Assembly (NCBI GenBank): GCA_014218215.1
Contig: CP043652.1
Coordinates: 2,356,001-2,420,000, forward strand
Direction of reading: 5' to 3'
From: Geodermatophilaceae bacterium NBWT11
Lineage (GTDB): Bacteria; Actinomycetota; Actinomycetes; Mycobacteriales; Geodermatophilaceae
DNA: 64,000 bases
Positions 48,630 to 57,176 of this stretch are shown piece after piece. The notes beneath the pieces were generated by a model that saw only the letters and a list, made by a program, of their open reading frames with translations, was not told the DNA's origin and ran no database searches. How positions within the stretch are numbered: the stretch's first letter is position 1; every line of letters begins with the position of its first letter. A program made the translations under genes and the position numbers.

Positions 48630-49562
48630 GTGAGCGCACCGGCCCGCCAGGAGTCCGCCGTCGCCGCTGCCGTGGCGGCCGCCCGCACGCTGGGGCTGGT
48701 CGTCGAGGAGCCCCGGGTGCTCTACGACGGGTTCTCCGTCGTCGTCCACCTCGCACCGTCCCCGGTGGTCGCGCGGGTGCCCACGGTGCTCGGGCGGACG
48801 GTGCTGGCCGACCGGAGCGCGCAGCTGCGCCAGATGCGGCTGGAGCTGCAGGCCACGGCGTGGCTGGCCGGCACCGGGTTCCCGTGCGTCCGCCCCGCGC
48901 ACCCCGAGCCGCTGCAGGCCGGCGGGCACGCGCTGACCCTGTGGGAGCTCGTCGAGCAGCTGCCCGACCCGGTCACCGAGGCCGAGAGCGGTGCCGTGGT
49001 GGCCCGGCTGCAGGCAGCGCTGGCCACGTGCCCCGTCGACCTGGACTGGCTGGTGCCCCTGGACCCCTCGGTGCCCGACGGGATCGTCCAGCTCGCCGAC
49101 ACCAGGCCCGGCCACGTCACCGCCGACGACGTCGAGCGCGCCCTCGCCGAGTGGGCGGTGCTCGAGCCGTGGGCCACCGACCCGACCGTGCACGCCGCGG
49201 TCTTCCCCGACGTGCCGGTGCAGCCGGTGCACGGCGACGCCCCGTTCTACAACGTGATCGTGACCGCCGACGGGGTGCTCAGCTCGGACTTCGAGCACGT
49301 CGGGCTGGGCCCGCGGGAGTGGGACGTGGCCGGGGTGCCCGCCGGCGTGCGGGCCGGGTACGACGAGGCCGCCGCCGAGCTGGGCCTGCCCGGGCTCGAC
49401 CCGCAGGTGCTGGCGCTGTGCGAGCGGGGCCGGCTGCTGCAGCTGCTCGCGGTCTTCCCGCTGGCCGACGCCGTGCCGGGCATGGTCGACGCGCTGGAGC
49501 CGCTGGTCGCAGGATGGCGGGACTCGCCCCCGCTCACCGACCTGCGGACGCCGCTGACCTGA
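48630..49562 (+). CDS. Aminoglycoside phosphotransferase-like (APH) kinase
   Basis: This 310-residue protein has the protein-kinase-like APH fold: VVARVPTV in the ATP-binding lobe, catalytic loop PVHGDAPFYNVIV (HGDxxxxN at about 195-203) and metal-binding SSDFEHVGLGP. Many such proteins phosphorylate small alcohols or sugars rather than aminoglycosides, so resistance should not be assumed. It follows the dehalogenase by 43 bp on the same strand and may be co-transcribed. Confidence 0.87.
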   Translation: MSAPARQESAVAAAVAAARTLGLVVEEPRVLYDGFSVVVHLAPSPVVARVPTVLGRTVLADRSAQLRQMRLELQATAWLAGTGFPCVRPAHPEPLQAGGHALTLWELVEQLPDPVTEAESGAVVARLQAALATCPVDLDWLVPLDPSVPDGIVQLADTRPGHVTADDVERALAEWAVLEPWATDPTVHAAVFPDVPVQPVHGDAPFYNVIVTADGVLSSDFEHVGLGPREWDVAGVPAGVRAGYDEAAAELGLPGLDPQVLALCERGRLLQLLAVFPLADAVPGMVDALEPLVAGWRDSPPLTDLRTPLT

Positions 49563-49567
49563 GGGCG

Positions 49568-50443
49568 TCAGACGCCCGCGGGCTCCAGGACGGCGTCGCA
49601 GACGGCCAGCAGGCGCTCGCGGAGGGCCGCGCCGCGGGCGGCGAAGCCGCGTTGGGCGGCGGCGTACTCGGCCTTGCCGGCGGCGGTCTCGATGCGCACG
49701 GGGGACCAGCCGTGGTCGGCCAGGTCGTACGGGCTGGCCCGCATGTCGAGCTCGCGGACGTCGGCGGCGAGCACGAAGCCGTCGGCCAGCAGCTCGCCGG
49801 GCACGGCGGGGGAGAGCTTGTAGGCCCACTTGTAGAGGTCCATGGTGGCGTGCAGGCAGCCCGGCTGCTCCAGCTCGGACTGGGTCTCCCGGGTGGGCGT
49901 GAGGCTGTTGCGCCCCACGGCCGGCTCGGTGAAGAAGCGGAACGCGTCGATGTGCGTGCACTGCAGCCGGTGCCCCTCGACGACGGCGTCGGTGCCCGCC
50001 GACCCCAGCCGCAGCGGCACCGCGCCGTGCCGGACGTCGTCCCCGGAGCGGTAGACCATCGCCCACTCGTGCAGCCCGAAGCATCCGAACTGTCCGGCCC
50101 GGGACGCCGTCCGCTCGAGCAGGGACGCCGTCCAGCCGGCCGCCGTCCCCCGCTTGGCCCGGAACGCGGCGACGTCGAGGCCGACCGACCCGTCCCCGAG
50201 TCGGGCGTACATCGGCCAGCCCAGCCGCTCCTCGGCGAGCTCGCCGGTCACCGCCGTCCCCACGCCGGGGTGCCAGCGCAGCAGCTTGGCGGGCGACTCG
50301 GAGTAGTAGGTGAAGAGGAAGTCCCAGACCGGGTGCGCCTCGCGCCGGCTGCGGCGCTCCTGGTGCGGGCCCACCCAGGGCAGCAGCCGCTCGCGGTGCG
50401 CGGCGGCCCGGGCGGCCGCGACGTCGGGCGGCAGCACGGTCAC
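49568..50443 (-). CDS. Conserved actinobacterial protein, often labelled 3-methyladenine DNA glycosylase
   Basis: This 291-residue soluble protein has distinctive conserved segments: HPVWDFLFTYYSESPAKLLRWHPGVG, GCFGLHEWAMVYRSGDDVRHG, CTHIDAFRFFTEPAVGRNSLTPTRETQ and CLHATMDLYKWAYKLSP. Public annotation frequently calls such proteins 3-methyladenine DNA glycosylase, but none of the AlkA, Tag or AAG motifs is visible, so I treat the function as unknown. Conserved His, Asp and Trp suggest an enzyme. Divergent from the flavin monooxygenase. Confidence 0.78.
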   Translation of the reverse strand: MTVLPPDVAAARAAAHRERLLPWVGPHQERRSRREAHPVWDFLFTYYSESPAKLLRWHPGVGTAVTGELAEERLGWPMYARLGDGSVGLDVAAFRAKRGTAAGWTASLLERTASRAGQFGCFGLHEWAMVYRSGDDVRHGAVPLRLGSAGTDAVVEGHRLQCTHIDAFRFFTEPAVGRNSLTPTRETQSELEQPGCLHATMDLYKWAYKLSPAVPGELLADGFVLAADVRELDMRASPYDLADHGWSPVRIETAAGKAEYAAAQRGFAARGAALRERLLAVCDAVLEPAGV

Positions 50444-50468
50444 GGCTCGAGGGTAGAGCGGGGCTCCC

Positions 50469-50497
50469 TTGACAGTGGTCGCGCGTTCAACGATCGT
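50469..50497 (+). promoter_or_regulatory. Promoter of the flavin monooxygenase gene
   Basis: A consensus -35 TTGACA (50469-50474) is followed after 17 bp by GATCGT (50492-50497), a partial -10. A consensus -35 is rare in this DNA. TTGA and TCAA (50469-50472 and 50487-50490) also form a weak inverted repeat. Confidence 0.5.
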
Positions 50498-50544
50498 CCG
50501 ACCCAGCCGTGACCGCGGTCACCACCCCAGCTGAGGAGACACCC

Positions 50545-52305
50545 GTGCCCGTGGAGACCGACGTCCTGGTGGTGGGCACCGGCCCCGCCGGCGCGTCCGC
50601 CGCGCTGTTCCTAACCACCTACGGCACGCGCGTCCTCGTCGTCACCAAGTACGGCCGGCTGTCCCAGGAGCCGCGGGCGCACATCACCAACCAGCGGGCC
50701 ATGGAGACCCTGCGCGACATGGGCGTCGAGCAGACGCTCACCGCGCTGGCCACCCCGTGGGAGCTGATGGGCACCACCACGTTCTGCACCAGCCTGGCGG
50801 GGGAGGAGCTCGGCCGGATCCCCTCGTGGGGGACCGACACCGTGCGGCACGCCGACTACGAGCTGGCCAGCCCCTGCACGATGCTCGACGCCCCGCAGAC
50901 GATCACCGAGCCGGTGATCGTGAAGGCCGCCCAGGACCGGGGTGCCCGGGTGCGGTTCGAGACCGAGTACGTCTCCCACGTCCAGGACGACGACGGCGTC
51001 ACCACCACGCTGCGGGACCGGATGACCGGCGTGGAGTACGAGGTGCGCTCCCGCTACCTGGTGGGTGCCGACGGCGCCCGCAGTGCGGTCGCCGCCGACC
51101 TCGAGCTGCCCTTCGAGGTCCCCGGCGCGGTGGGCGGTGCGCTGGGCATCGTGTTCCGCGCCGACCTGACGCACCTGGTCGCGCACCGGCCCTCGGTCCT
51201 CTACTGGATGCTCCAGCCGGGCGCGGAGAAGGAGGGCGTCGGGCTGGGCGTGCTGCGGATGATCAAGCCCTGGACCGAGTGGATGCTGATGTGGGGCTAC
51301 GCGGTCGCCGACGGCCCGCCGGAGCTGACCGACGCGTTCGTCCGTGAGCTCGCCGTGGGCCTGGTGGGCACCGACGACTTCGAGATGGAGGTGCTGTCCG
51401 GGTCGCCGTGGACGGTCAACCACCACTTCGCGACGACGATCTCGAAGGGCCGGGTCTTCTGCGCCGGGGACGCCGTGCACCGGCACCCGCCGACCAACGG
51501 CCTGGGCTCCAACACCTCGATCCAGGACGCCTACAACCTGGCCTGGAAGCTCGCCCACGTCATCGCCGGGACCGCCGACCCCGCGCTGCTGGACTCCTAC
51601 GACGCCGAGCGCGCCCCCATCGCCCGGCAGGTCGTCGAGCGGGCCAACCAGTCCATCGCCGACACCGGCCGGATCATGGCGGCGCTGGAGCTGACCGACA
51701 CCACCGACGTCGAGGTGCTCGAGCGCCAGCTCGCGCTGCGCCGGGCACCGGGCCCCGAGGGCGACCGCATCCGGGCCGCCGTCCGGGACGCGATCGCGCA
51801 CAAGGCCTACGAGTTCGACGCGCACGGCGTGGAGCACAACCAGCGCTACGCCTCGGGCGCGGTGGTCCCCGACGGGACGCCGATGCCGGCCTACGAGCGG
51901 GACGCCGAGCTGTACGCCCGGCCCACCACCTGGCCCGGCGCCAAGCTGCCGCACACCTGGGTCACCCGCGACGGCCGGGAGGTCTCCACCCTGGACCTGG
52001 TCGGGAAGGGCCGGTTCGCCGTCGTCACCGGCGTCGGCGGCGAGGCCTGGGTGGAGGCCGCCGCCGAGCTCGGTGCCGAGCGCGGGCTGCAGCTCACCGC
52101 CGTCCCGATCGGGCCCGGGCTGCCCTACGACGACCCGTACGGCACCTGGGCCGCGCTGCGCGAGACCGCGGACGGCGGGGTGCTGCTGGTCCGCCCCGAC
52201 GGGTACGTCGCGGCCCGGCAGCTGACCGCCCCGGCCTCGGCGGAGCAGGCCCGGGAGTGGCTGGCGACCGCGCTGGACGCCGTCCTGGGGCGTCGTCCGG
52301 CCTGA
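50545..52305 (+). CDS. FAD-dependent aromatic monooxygenase (TfdB / 2,4-dichlorophenol 6-monooxygenase type)
   Basis: This 586-residue group A flavoprotein has the ADP-binding GxGxxG (VVGTGPAGASAA), the GD motif (FCAGDAVHRHPPTNGLGSN) and QDAYNLAWKLA, with the early RAHITNQRAMETLRDMGVE of the phenol-hydroxylase/TfdB branch. It would hydroxylate a phenol, possibly a chlorophenol, with NADPH and oxygen. GTG 50545 is chosen because GAGGAGA (50533-50539) lies five bases before it, rather than GTG 50509, which lacks a site. A consensus-like promoter precedes it. Confidence 0.88.
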   Translation: MPVETDVLVVGTGPAGASAALFLTTYGTRVLVVTKYGRLSQEPRAHITNQRAMETLRDMGVEQTLTALATPWELMGTTTFCTSLAGEELGRIPSWGTDTVRHADYELASPCTMLDAPQTITEPVIVKAAQDRGARVRFETEYVSHVQDDDGVTTTLRDRMTGVEYEVRSRYLVGADGARSAVAADLELPFEVPGAVGGALGIVFRADLTHLVAHRPSVLYWMLQPGAEKEGVGLGVLRMIKPWTEWMLMWGYAVADGPPELTDAFVRELAVGLVGTDDFEMEVLSGSPWTVNHHFATTISKGRVFCAGDAVHRHPPTNGLGSNTSIQDAYNLAWKLAHVIAGTADPALLDSYDAERAPIARQVVERANQSIADTGRIMAALELTDTTDVEVLERQLALRRAPGPEGDRIRAAVRDAIAHKAYEFDAHGVEHNQRYASGAVVPDGTPMPAYERDAELYARPTTWPGAKLPHTWVTRDGREVSTLDLVGKGRFAVVTGVGGEAWVEAAAELGAERGLQLTAVPIGPGLPYDDPYGTWAALRETADGGVLLVRPDGYVAARQLTAPASAEQAREWLATALDAVLGRRPA

Positions 52306-52380
52306 GTGACCCCCGGGGGTGGCAGCGCGACTACCGTGGCTGGCTCTCGTCCAGCGCCACCCCCAGGGAGTCTGCGAACC

Positions 52381-54696
52381 GTGCCGAGCGCCACCCCTGA
52401 GGTCCCGACCGATCCCGTGCTCGCTGCCGAGCAGGAGCACGTCACGGGGCTGTACGCCCGGCTCGACGCCGCCCGCGAGCTCGCCGTCACCCGCCGGCAG
52501 CAGGCCATCTCGGCCCCGCTGGTGGACAACGCGCAGGCAATGGGGGAGAAGGAGGCCGCGGTCCGCTTCCACGGCACCCGGATCGTGCAGCTGGACGCCG
52601 CGGAGGCCGGCCTGGTGCTCGGGCGCCTGGACCGGGAGTCCACCCCGCAGCCGCTCTACGTGGGCCGCACCGGGCTGCCCGCCGACGACGCCGGCGGCGA
52701 CCCCGCGCTGGTCGACTGGCGGGCCCCGGCGAGCCGGCCGTTCTACACCGCCACCCCGTTCCGGCCCGAGGGCGTCACCCGGCGTCGGCACATCCGCACG
52801 CTGGGCCGCACCGTCACCGACGTCGACGACGAGGTGCTGGTGCTCGCCGAGGGCGAGGAGGCCGACGAGCACGGGCTGACCGGCGAGGCCGCGCTGCTGC
52901 GGGCGCTGACCGCCGACCGCACCGGCCGGATGACCGACATCGTGCGCACGATCCAGGCCGAGCAGGACCAGATCATCCGCTCGGACTCGCGCGGGATCCT
53001 CGTCGTCCAGGGCGGGCCGGGCACCGGCAAGACCGCCGTCGCCCTGCACCGTGCTGCCTACCTGCTCTACACCCACCGCGACCGGCTGGCCCGCAGCGGG
53101 CTGCTGGTCGTGGGCCCCACCCCGACCTTCCTGCGCTACATCGCCGACGTGCTGCCCGCCCTCGGCGAGACCGGCGTCGTGATGGCCGGGCTGGGCCAGC
53201 TGCGCCCCGGCCTGGACGCGACCGCGCTGGACGGCCCCGAGACCGCCGAGGTCAAGGGCCGCCTGGACATGGCCGCCGTGATCGCCGCGGCGGTCAAGGA
53301 GCGGCAGGGCGTGCTGCGCGGCACCCGCGAGGTCGTCGTGGACCGGGAGCGGATCCGGCTGCGTGCCGGCGACATCAGCCGGGTGCGCACCCAGGCGCGG
53401 CGGGCGTCGCGGCTGCACAACCTGGCCCGGCCGGCGTTCTACCGCGGCCTGGTCGACCTCATCGCGCAGCGGGTGGCCGACCGGCTGGGCTCCGACGTCC
53501 GCGGCGGGGAGAACCTGATGGACGCCGAGGACCGGCGCGCGTTGCGCCAGGAGATCGCCGGCGAGCCCGCGGTGGCCGACCTGGTGGAGGAGCTGTGGCC
53601 GCTGCTCACCCCCGAGGAGCTGCTGCGCGACCTGTTCTCCTCGGCCGACCGGCTCGCCCGGGCCGGCCGCGACCTCTCCGAGGCCGACCGGGCGCTGCTT
53701 CTGCGCCCCGCGGACGCGCCGTGGACCGTGGCCGACGTGCCGCTGCTGGAGGAGGCCGACGAGCTGCTCGGGGTGGACGACAGCGCCGAGCGCGCCGCGG
53801 CCGCCCGCCGCCGCCAGGCCGGGGTCGACGACGCCCAGCGCACCCTGGACCTGCTGCACGGTTCCCGCTCGCACGACGCGGACGACGACGAGGAGTCCGA
53901 GGAGCTCACCGCCGCCGACCTGCTCGACGCCGAGGGGCTGGCCGACCGCGAGGAGGAGGCCGACTACCGGTCCACCTCCGAGCGGGCCGCCGCCGACCGC
54001 ACCTGGACCTTCGGGCACGTGGTGGTCGACGAGGCGCAGGAGCTGTCGGCGATGGCGTGGCGGGTGCTGGCCCGCAAGTGCCCGACCCTGTCGATGACCG
54101 TGGTCGGCGACCTGGCCCAGACCGGCTCGCTGGCCGGTGCCTCGAGCTGGTCGGAGGTGCTCACCCCGCACGCCCGCACCCAGTGGCGGCTGGCCCAGCT
54201 GACCGTCAACTACCGCACGCCGACCGAGATCATGGACGTCGCCGCCGACGTGCTGGCCGCTTCGGGCTCGGAGCTGGAGGCGCCCCGTTCGGTGCGCAGC
54301 AGCGGCGAGCACCCGCGCGCCGAGCGGGTGGACGAGCGCGAGCTGCTCGACCGGGTGGTCATGGTGACCTCGGACCTGTCCGGCAAGGGCGGGACGACGG
54401 CGGTCATCACCCCGGTCAGCCGGTTCGACGCGGTGCTCGCCGCCGTCTCGGCCGAGCTGTCCTCGGTCACCGCCGGCGCCGGCGCGGACTCCTCGGCCGG
54501 CACCGTGGTGCTGCGCCCGGCCGAGGCGAAGGGCCTGGAGTTCGACTCCGTCGTCCTCGTCGAGCCCGAGCGGGTGCTCACCGAGGGCGTCCGCGGTGAC
54601 AGCGACCTCTACGTGGCGCTCACCCGGGCCACCCAACGGCTGGCCGTGCTGCACACCGGCGACCTCCCCGAGAGCCTGCACCGGCTCACCGACTGA
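52381..54696 (+). CDS. HelD/HelR-like RNA polymerase-associated ATPase (UvrD-like superfamily 1)
   Basis: This 771-residue protein has a charged N-terminal arm (about 15-65, EQEHVTGLYARLDAARELAVTRRQQ), Walker A GGPGTGKTAVAL at about 211, DEAQELS Walker B at about 550 and a C-terminal UvrD motif (VALTRATQRLAVLH). It lacks nuclease domains. The layout with a N-terminal coiled-coil arm and an acidic insertion (DADDDEESEEL at about 500) fits HelD-type RNA polymerase recyclers; the actinobacterial HelR members give rifamycin tolerance. A TACCGT -10 lies at 52332-52337. The helicase label in databases is probably misleading. Confidence 0.85.
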   Translation: MPSATPEVPTDPVLAAEQEHVTGLYARLDAARELAVTRRQQAISAPLVDNAQAMGEKEAAVRFHGTRIVQLDAAEAGLVLGRLDRESTPQPLYVGRTGLPADDAGGDPALVDWRAPASRPFYTATPFRPEGVTRRRHIRTLGRTVTDVDDEVLVLAEGEEADEHGLTGEAALLRALTADRTGRMTDIVRTIQAEQDQIIRSDSRGILVVQGGPGTGKTAVALHRAAYLLYTHRDRLARSGLLVVGPTPTFLRYIADVLPALGETGVVMAGLGQLRPGLDATALDGPETAEVKGRLDMAAVIAAAVKERQGVLRGTREVVVDRERIRLRAGDISRVRTQARRASRLHNLARPAFYRGLVDLIAQRVADRLGSDVRGGENLMDAEDRRALRQEIAGEPAVADLVEELWPLLTPEELLRDLFSSADRLARAGRDLSEADRALLLRPADAPWTVADVPLLEEADELLGVDDSAERAAAARRRQAGVDDAQRTLDLLHGSRSHDADDDEESEELTAADLLDAEGLADREEEADYRSTSERAAADRTWTFGHVVVDEAQELSAMAWRVLARKCPTLSMTVVGDLAQTGSLAGASSWSEVLTPHARTQWRLAQLTVNYRTPTEIMDVAADVLAASGSELEAPRSVRSSGEHPRAERVDERELLDRVVMVTSDLSGKGGTTAVITPVSRFDAVLAAVSAELSSVTAGAGADSSAGTVVLRPAEAKGLEFDSVVLVEPERVLTEGVRGDSDLYVALTRATQRLAVLHTGDLPESLHRLTD

Positions 54697-54716
54697 ACCC
54701 CCCGCCCCCCTCGGCA

Positions 54717-54768
54717 AAGGAAGCTCTACACCCCCATCGGGGCCGCGGATGGGGTGCAGAGCTTCCTT
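54717..54768. terminator. Long hairpin after the HelR-like gene
   Basis: AAGGAAGCTCTACACCCC (from 54717) pairs with GGGGTGCAGAGCTTCCTT (to 54768) with one mismatch. The loop region also pairs in part. It lies 20 nt after the stop and precedes the next start by 32 nt. Confidence 0.75.
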
Positions 54769-54800
54769 CGCCGGAGGGGCGAGCGAGGGAGACTCCTCGA

Positions 54801-55793
54801 GTGACCACGGACGACGAGGTGCTGGCCGCCGCCCACGCGGTGGCGGGCGAGGACGAGGACCGGGCCGGCGTGGCGATGCTGGTCGCGCTGCACGGCGGGG
54901 CCCCGGGGACGGGTACCGACGACGACCGGGCGCTCGCCGAGGACCTCGACCGGGCCTGGCGGGTGCTCCGGGCCGCCGCCCCCGACACCACCGTGCAGGA
55001 CGCCCTCGCCGCCCTGGCCCACCTGCGTTTCCGGCCGCCCGGTCCTGCGGCGGAGCCCTCCGCCGCTCCACTGGCCGCATGGCGCCCGGCCGACACCGGC
55101 CGCGGCGACCGGGACGCCGAGGCCGCGCGGGTGCACGACGCCGTCCTCGCCGGCCGGCACCTGCGGGTCGTGAACTGGCACAACACCCCCGCCTCGCACG
55201 CGGCCGAGCTGCGGCGCGAGCTCACCTGGTACGCCGAGCGGTTCGCCCCGGTCACCGAGGCCGAGCTGCACACCGCGCTGGACACCGGCCGCTGGACCGA
55301 CCCGCGGCCCGGCGTCGTCCCGGCCTTCTTCGACGGGTTCGCCAGCGCCGCCGAGGTGGCCGCGCCGCTGTGCGAGGAGCTGGGCCTCGTCGGCTGGTTC
55401 TACCCGCCGACGGAGTTCCTGGACTGCCCCGCCGGCGAGCAGCGCGCCTTCGCCGCCGAGCACGACCTGGGCGTGCTCGACGAGGACCTGCCCGGCGACG
55501 CACCGCTGGCGATGAGCTGGGACGCGCTGGCCGACCTCGCCACCCGGCACGTCGTCTGCGGGCACTCGGCCACCCACGCCAGCTCGGCGTCGGTGCGGAC
55601 CCCGGCCGACGTCGACCGGCAGGTGCACCGCCCCCTGGCCCGGCTCACCGAGGTGATCGGCCGTCGTCCGGCCGCCTGGGCCTGGCTGGGCGGCACCCCC
55701 TTCGACCCGGCCGCCCCCGGCGACGCCGCCGTCGCCGCGTCCGGCGTCCGGCTCTGGACCTCCAACGCCGCCGTCGAGCGCCTCCACCCCTGA
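54801..55793 (+). CDS. Polysaccharide deacetylase-like protein
   Basis: This 330-residue protein has a helical N-terminal ~120 residues and a NodB-like deacetylase region: VVNWHNTPASHAAELRRELTWYAERF, PAFFDGFASAAEVAAPLCEELGLVGWFYPPTEFLD, then MSWDALADLATRHVVCGHSATHASS. The HxxxH (HSATH) metal site is present; the usual FDDG is FFDG, with one aspartate. Without a signal peptide it would act in the cytoplasm or may not be a true deacetylase. It directly precedes a sugar ABC transporter operon. Confidence 0.75.
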   Translation: MTTDDEVLAAAHAVAGEDEDRAGVAMLVALHGGAPGTGTDDDRALAEDLDRAWRVLRAAAPDTTVQDALAALAHLRFRPPGPAAEPSAAPLAAWRPADTGRGDRDAEAARVHDAVLAGRHLRVVNWHNTPASHAAELRRELTWYAERFAPVTEAELHTALDTGRWTDPRPGVVPAFFDGFASAAEVAAPLCEELGLVGWFYPPTEFLDCPAGEQRAFAAEHDLGVLDEDLPGDAPLAMSWDALADLATRHVVCGHSATHASSASVRTPADVDRQVHRPLARLTEVIGRRPAAWAWLGGTPFDPAAPGDAAVAASGVRLWTSNAAVERLHP

Positions 55794-55815
55794 CGACAAG
55801 GGCGCTTCTCGTCAG
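55790..55815. repeat. Short hairpin overlapping the stop codon, same family as 47614-47672
   Basis: CTGACGACAAG (55790-55800) and CTTCTCGTCAG (55805-55815) pair with one mismatch around GGCG. The sequence matches the right arm of the 47646-47672 hairpin at all but two positions of its 22-nt core. It covers the TGA of the deacetylase-like gene. Confidence 0.65.
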
Positions 55816-55844
55816 CGGGGGACCAAGATCGACTCGCGTGTGAC

Positions 55845-57176
55845 GTGCGGAACCCCGACTGTTCAGCGGTGATCGACTCACGACGTAGTCGCGGGTTCTC
55901 GCGACGGTCCTTCCTGGCCGCCTCGGGGGCCGGTGCGCTGGCCCTCGCCGGGTGCGGCACCGGGTTCGAGCTGCAGCGCGGGGACGGCACGGCCAGCCGC
56001 GAGGGCCGGCTCAGCTTCACGCTGTGGGCGGGGGACGCCGAGCTGACCGCGTTCACCACCGTCGCCGAGGAGTGGTCGCGCACCAGCGGCATCCCGGTGG
56101 TCTTCAACGTCGTCCCGTTCGGCGAGGCGTTGACCGGCATCGACGCGGGCCTGGCCAGCAGTCGGGCGCCGGACCTGTTCCGGGTGACCTACCAGGACAT
56201 CGGCATCTACGCCGCCGGCGACGCCCTGCTCGACCTCACCGACCTGCTGCCCAGCGGGTTCGTCGACGGGTTCGGCCCGGCATTCGTCTCCGCGGTGCAG
56301 TCCGAGGGCCGGGTCTACGGCGTGCCGCACCACACCGACACCTCCCTGGTCCTCTACGACACCGAGGCACTCGCGGGGGCCCGCATCCCCGAGAGCCTGG
56401 ACGACGCCTGGACCTGGGAGGAGTTCGGCTCGATCGCCCGGTCGCTGCCGACCGGGGAGGTCCAGTTCGCCTTCGGGGTCAACTGGCAGCTCGCCGGGGC
56501 CTACCGCTGGCTCAACTGGGTCGACCAGCTCGGCGGCCGGCTGCTCACCGAGGACCTCACCGGGCCCGCGATCGACAGCCGGGCGGGCCGGGACGCCCTG
56601 GCCTTCACCCAGTCCTTCTTCGCCGACGGCCTGGTGCCGCGGACGACGTCGACCAAGGGCGCCTACGTCGACGAGCTGTTCACCGCCGGCACCATCGCGA
56701 TGGTGTTCGCCGGGGACTTCCTGCTGCCCACCATCGACCCGGCCTTCCTCAGCGCCGGCCGCGAGTACGGCGCGACGTTCCTGCCCCGGGACGAGCGGGC
56801 CTCGGCCGACCTGGGCGGCAACGCCGTGGTCGCCACCTCGCAGTCGAAGAACCCCGAGGCCGCCGCGGACTTCCTGGCCTACCTGTCCGGGGACGAGGCC
56901 CAGGCGCTGTTCTGCGCGCAGGCCACCGTGCTGCCCACCCGGACGGCGCTGCTGGACCAGCAGCTGGACTACGCCGTCCGCCCCGATCTCATGGAGCTCT
57001 TCGTGCAGCAGGCCACCACGATCACCCCGGAGCTGTCCGCCCAGGTCACCGTGCCGCAGTTCAACGCGGTCAACGCCTCGATGGTCGACCGGCTGGAGCA
57101 GGCGTTCCTCTCCGGGGACGACCCGGCCGGGGTGCTCGCCGACCTCTCCGACGACATCGCCGGCCGGCTCTCGTGA
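55845..57176 (+). CDS. Sugar ABC transporter substrate-binding lipoprotein (Tat-type signal)
   Basis: This 443-residue family 1 extracellular binding protein has a twin-arginine signal (SRRSFLAASGAGAL) ending in lipobox LAGC (Cys about 37). The mature protein shows the SBP_bac_1 pattern: LSFTLWAGDAELTAFTTVAEEW, VYGVPHHTDTSLVLYDTEAL, GGNAVVATSQSKNPEAAADFLAYL. It would capture an oligosaccharide or glycerol-phosphate-like ligand outside. GTG 55845 or GTG 55869 may be the start; neither has a good ribosome site. Its stop overlaps the first permease gene. Confidence 0.92.
   Translation: MRNPDCSAVIDSRRSRGFSRRSFLAASGAGALALAGCGTGFELQRGDGTASREGRLSFTLWAGDAELTAFTTVAEEWSRTSGIPVVFNVVPFGEALTGIDAGLASSRAPDLFRVTYQDIGIYAAGDALLDLTDLLPSGFVDGFGPAFVSAVQSEGRVYGVPHHTDTSLVLYDTEALAGARIPESLDDAWTWEEFGSIARSLPTGEVQFAFGVNWQLAGAYRWLNWVDQLGGRLLTEDLTGPAIDSRAGRDALAFTQSFFADGLVPRTTSTKGAYVDELFTAGTIAMVFAGDFLLPTIDPAFLSAGREYGATFLPRDERASADLGGNAVVATSQSKNPEAAADFLAYLSGDEAQALFCAQATVLPTRTALLDQQLDYAVRPDLMELFVQQATTITPELSAQVTVPQFNAVNASMVDRLEQAFLSGDDPAGVLADLSDDIAGRLS

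Noticed and set aside
48630-49562. Antibiotic-resistance aminoglycoside kinase
   Set aside because: The HGDxxxxN catalytic loop shows a kinase fold, but nothing points to aminoglycosides and most family members have other substrates.
49568-50443. Firm call as 3-methyladenine DNA glycosylase
   Set aside because: The common database label is not backed by any AlkA, Tag or AAG active-site motif that I can see.
50611-55080. A 1489-codon open frame on the minus strand opposite the monooxygenase and HelR-like genes
   Set aside because: Composition is low-complexity and it mirrors two conserved genes; no domain or start signal supports it.
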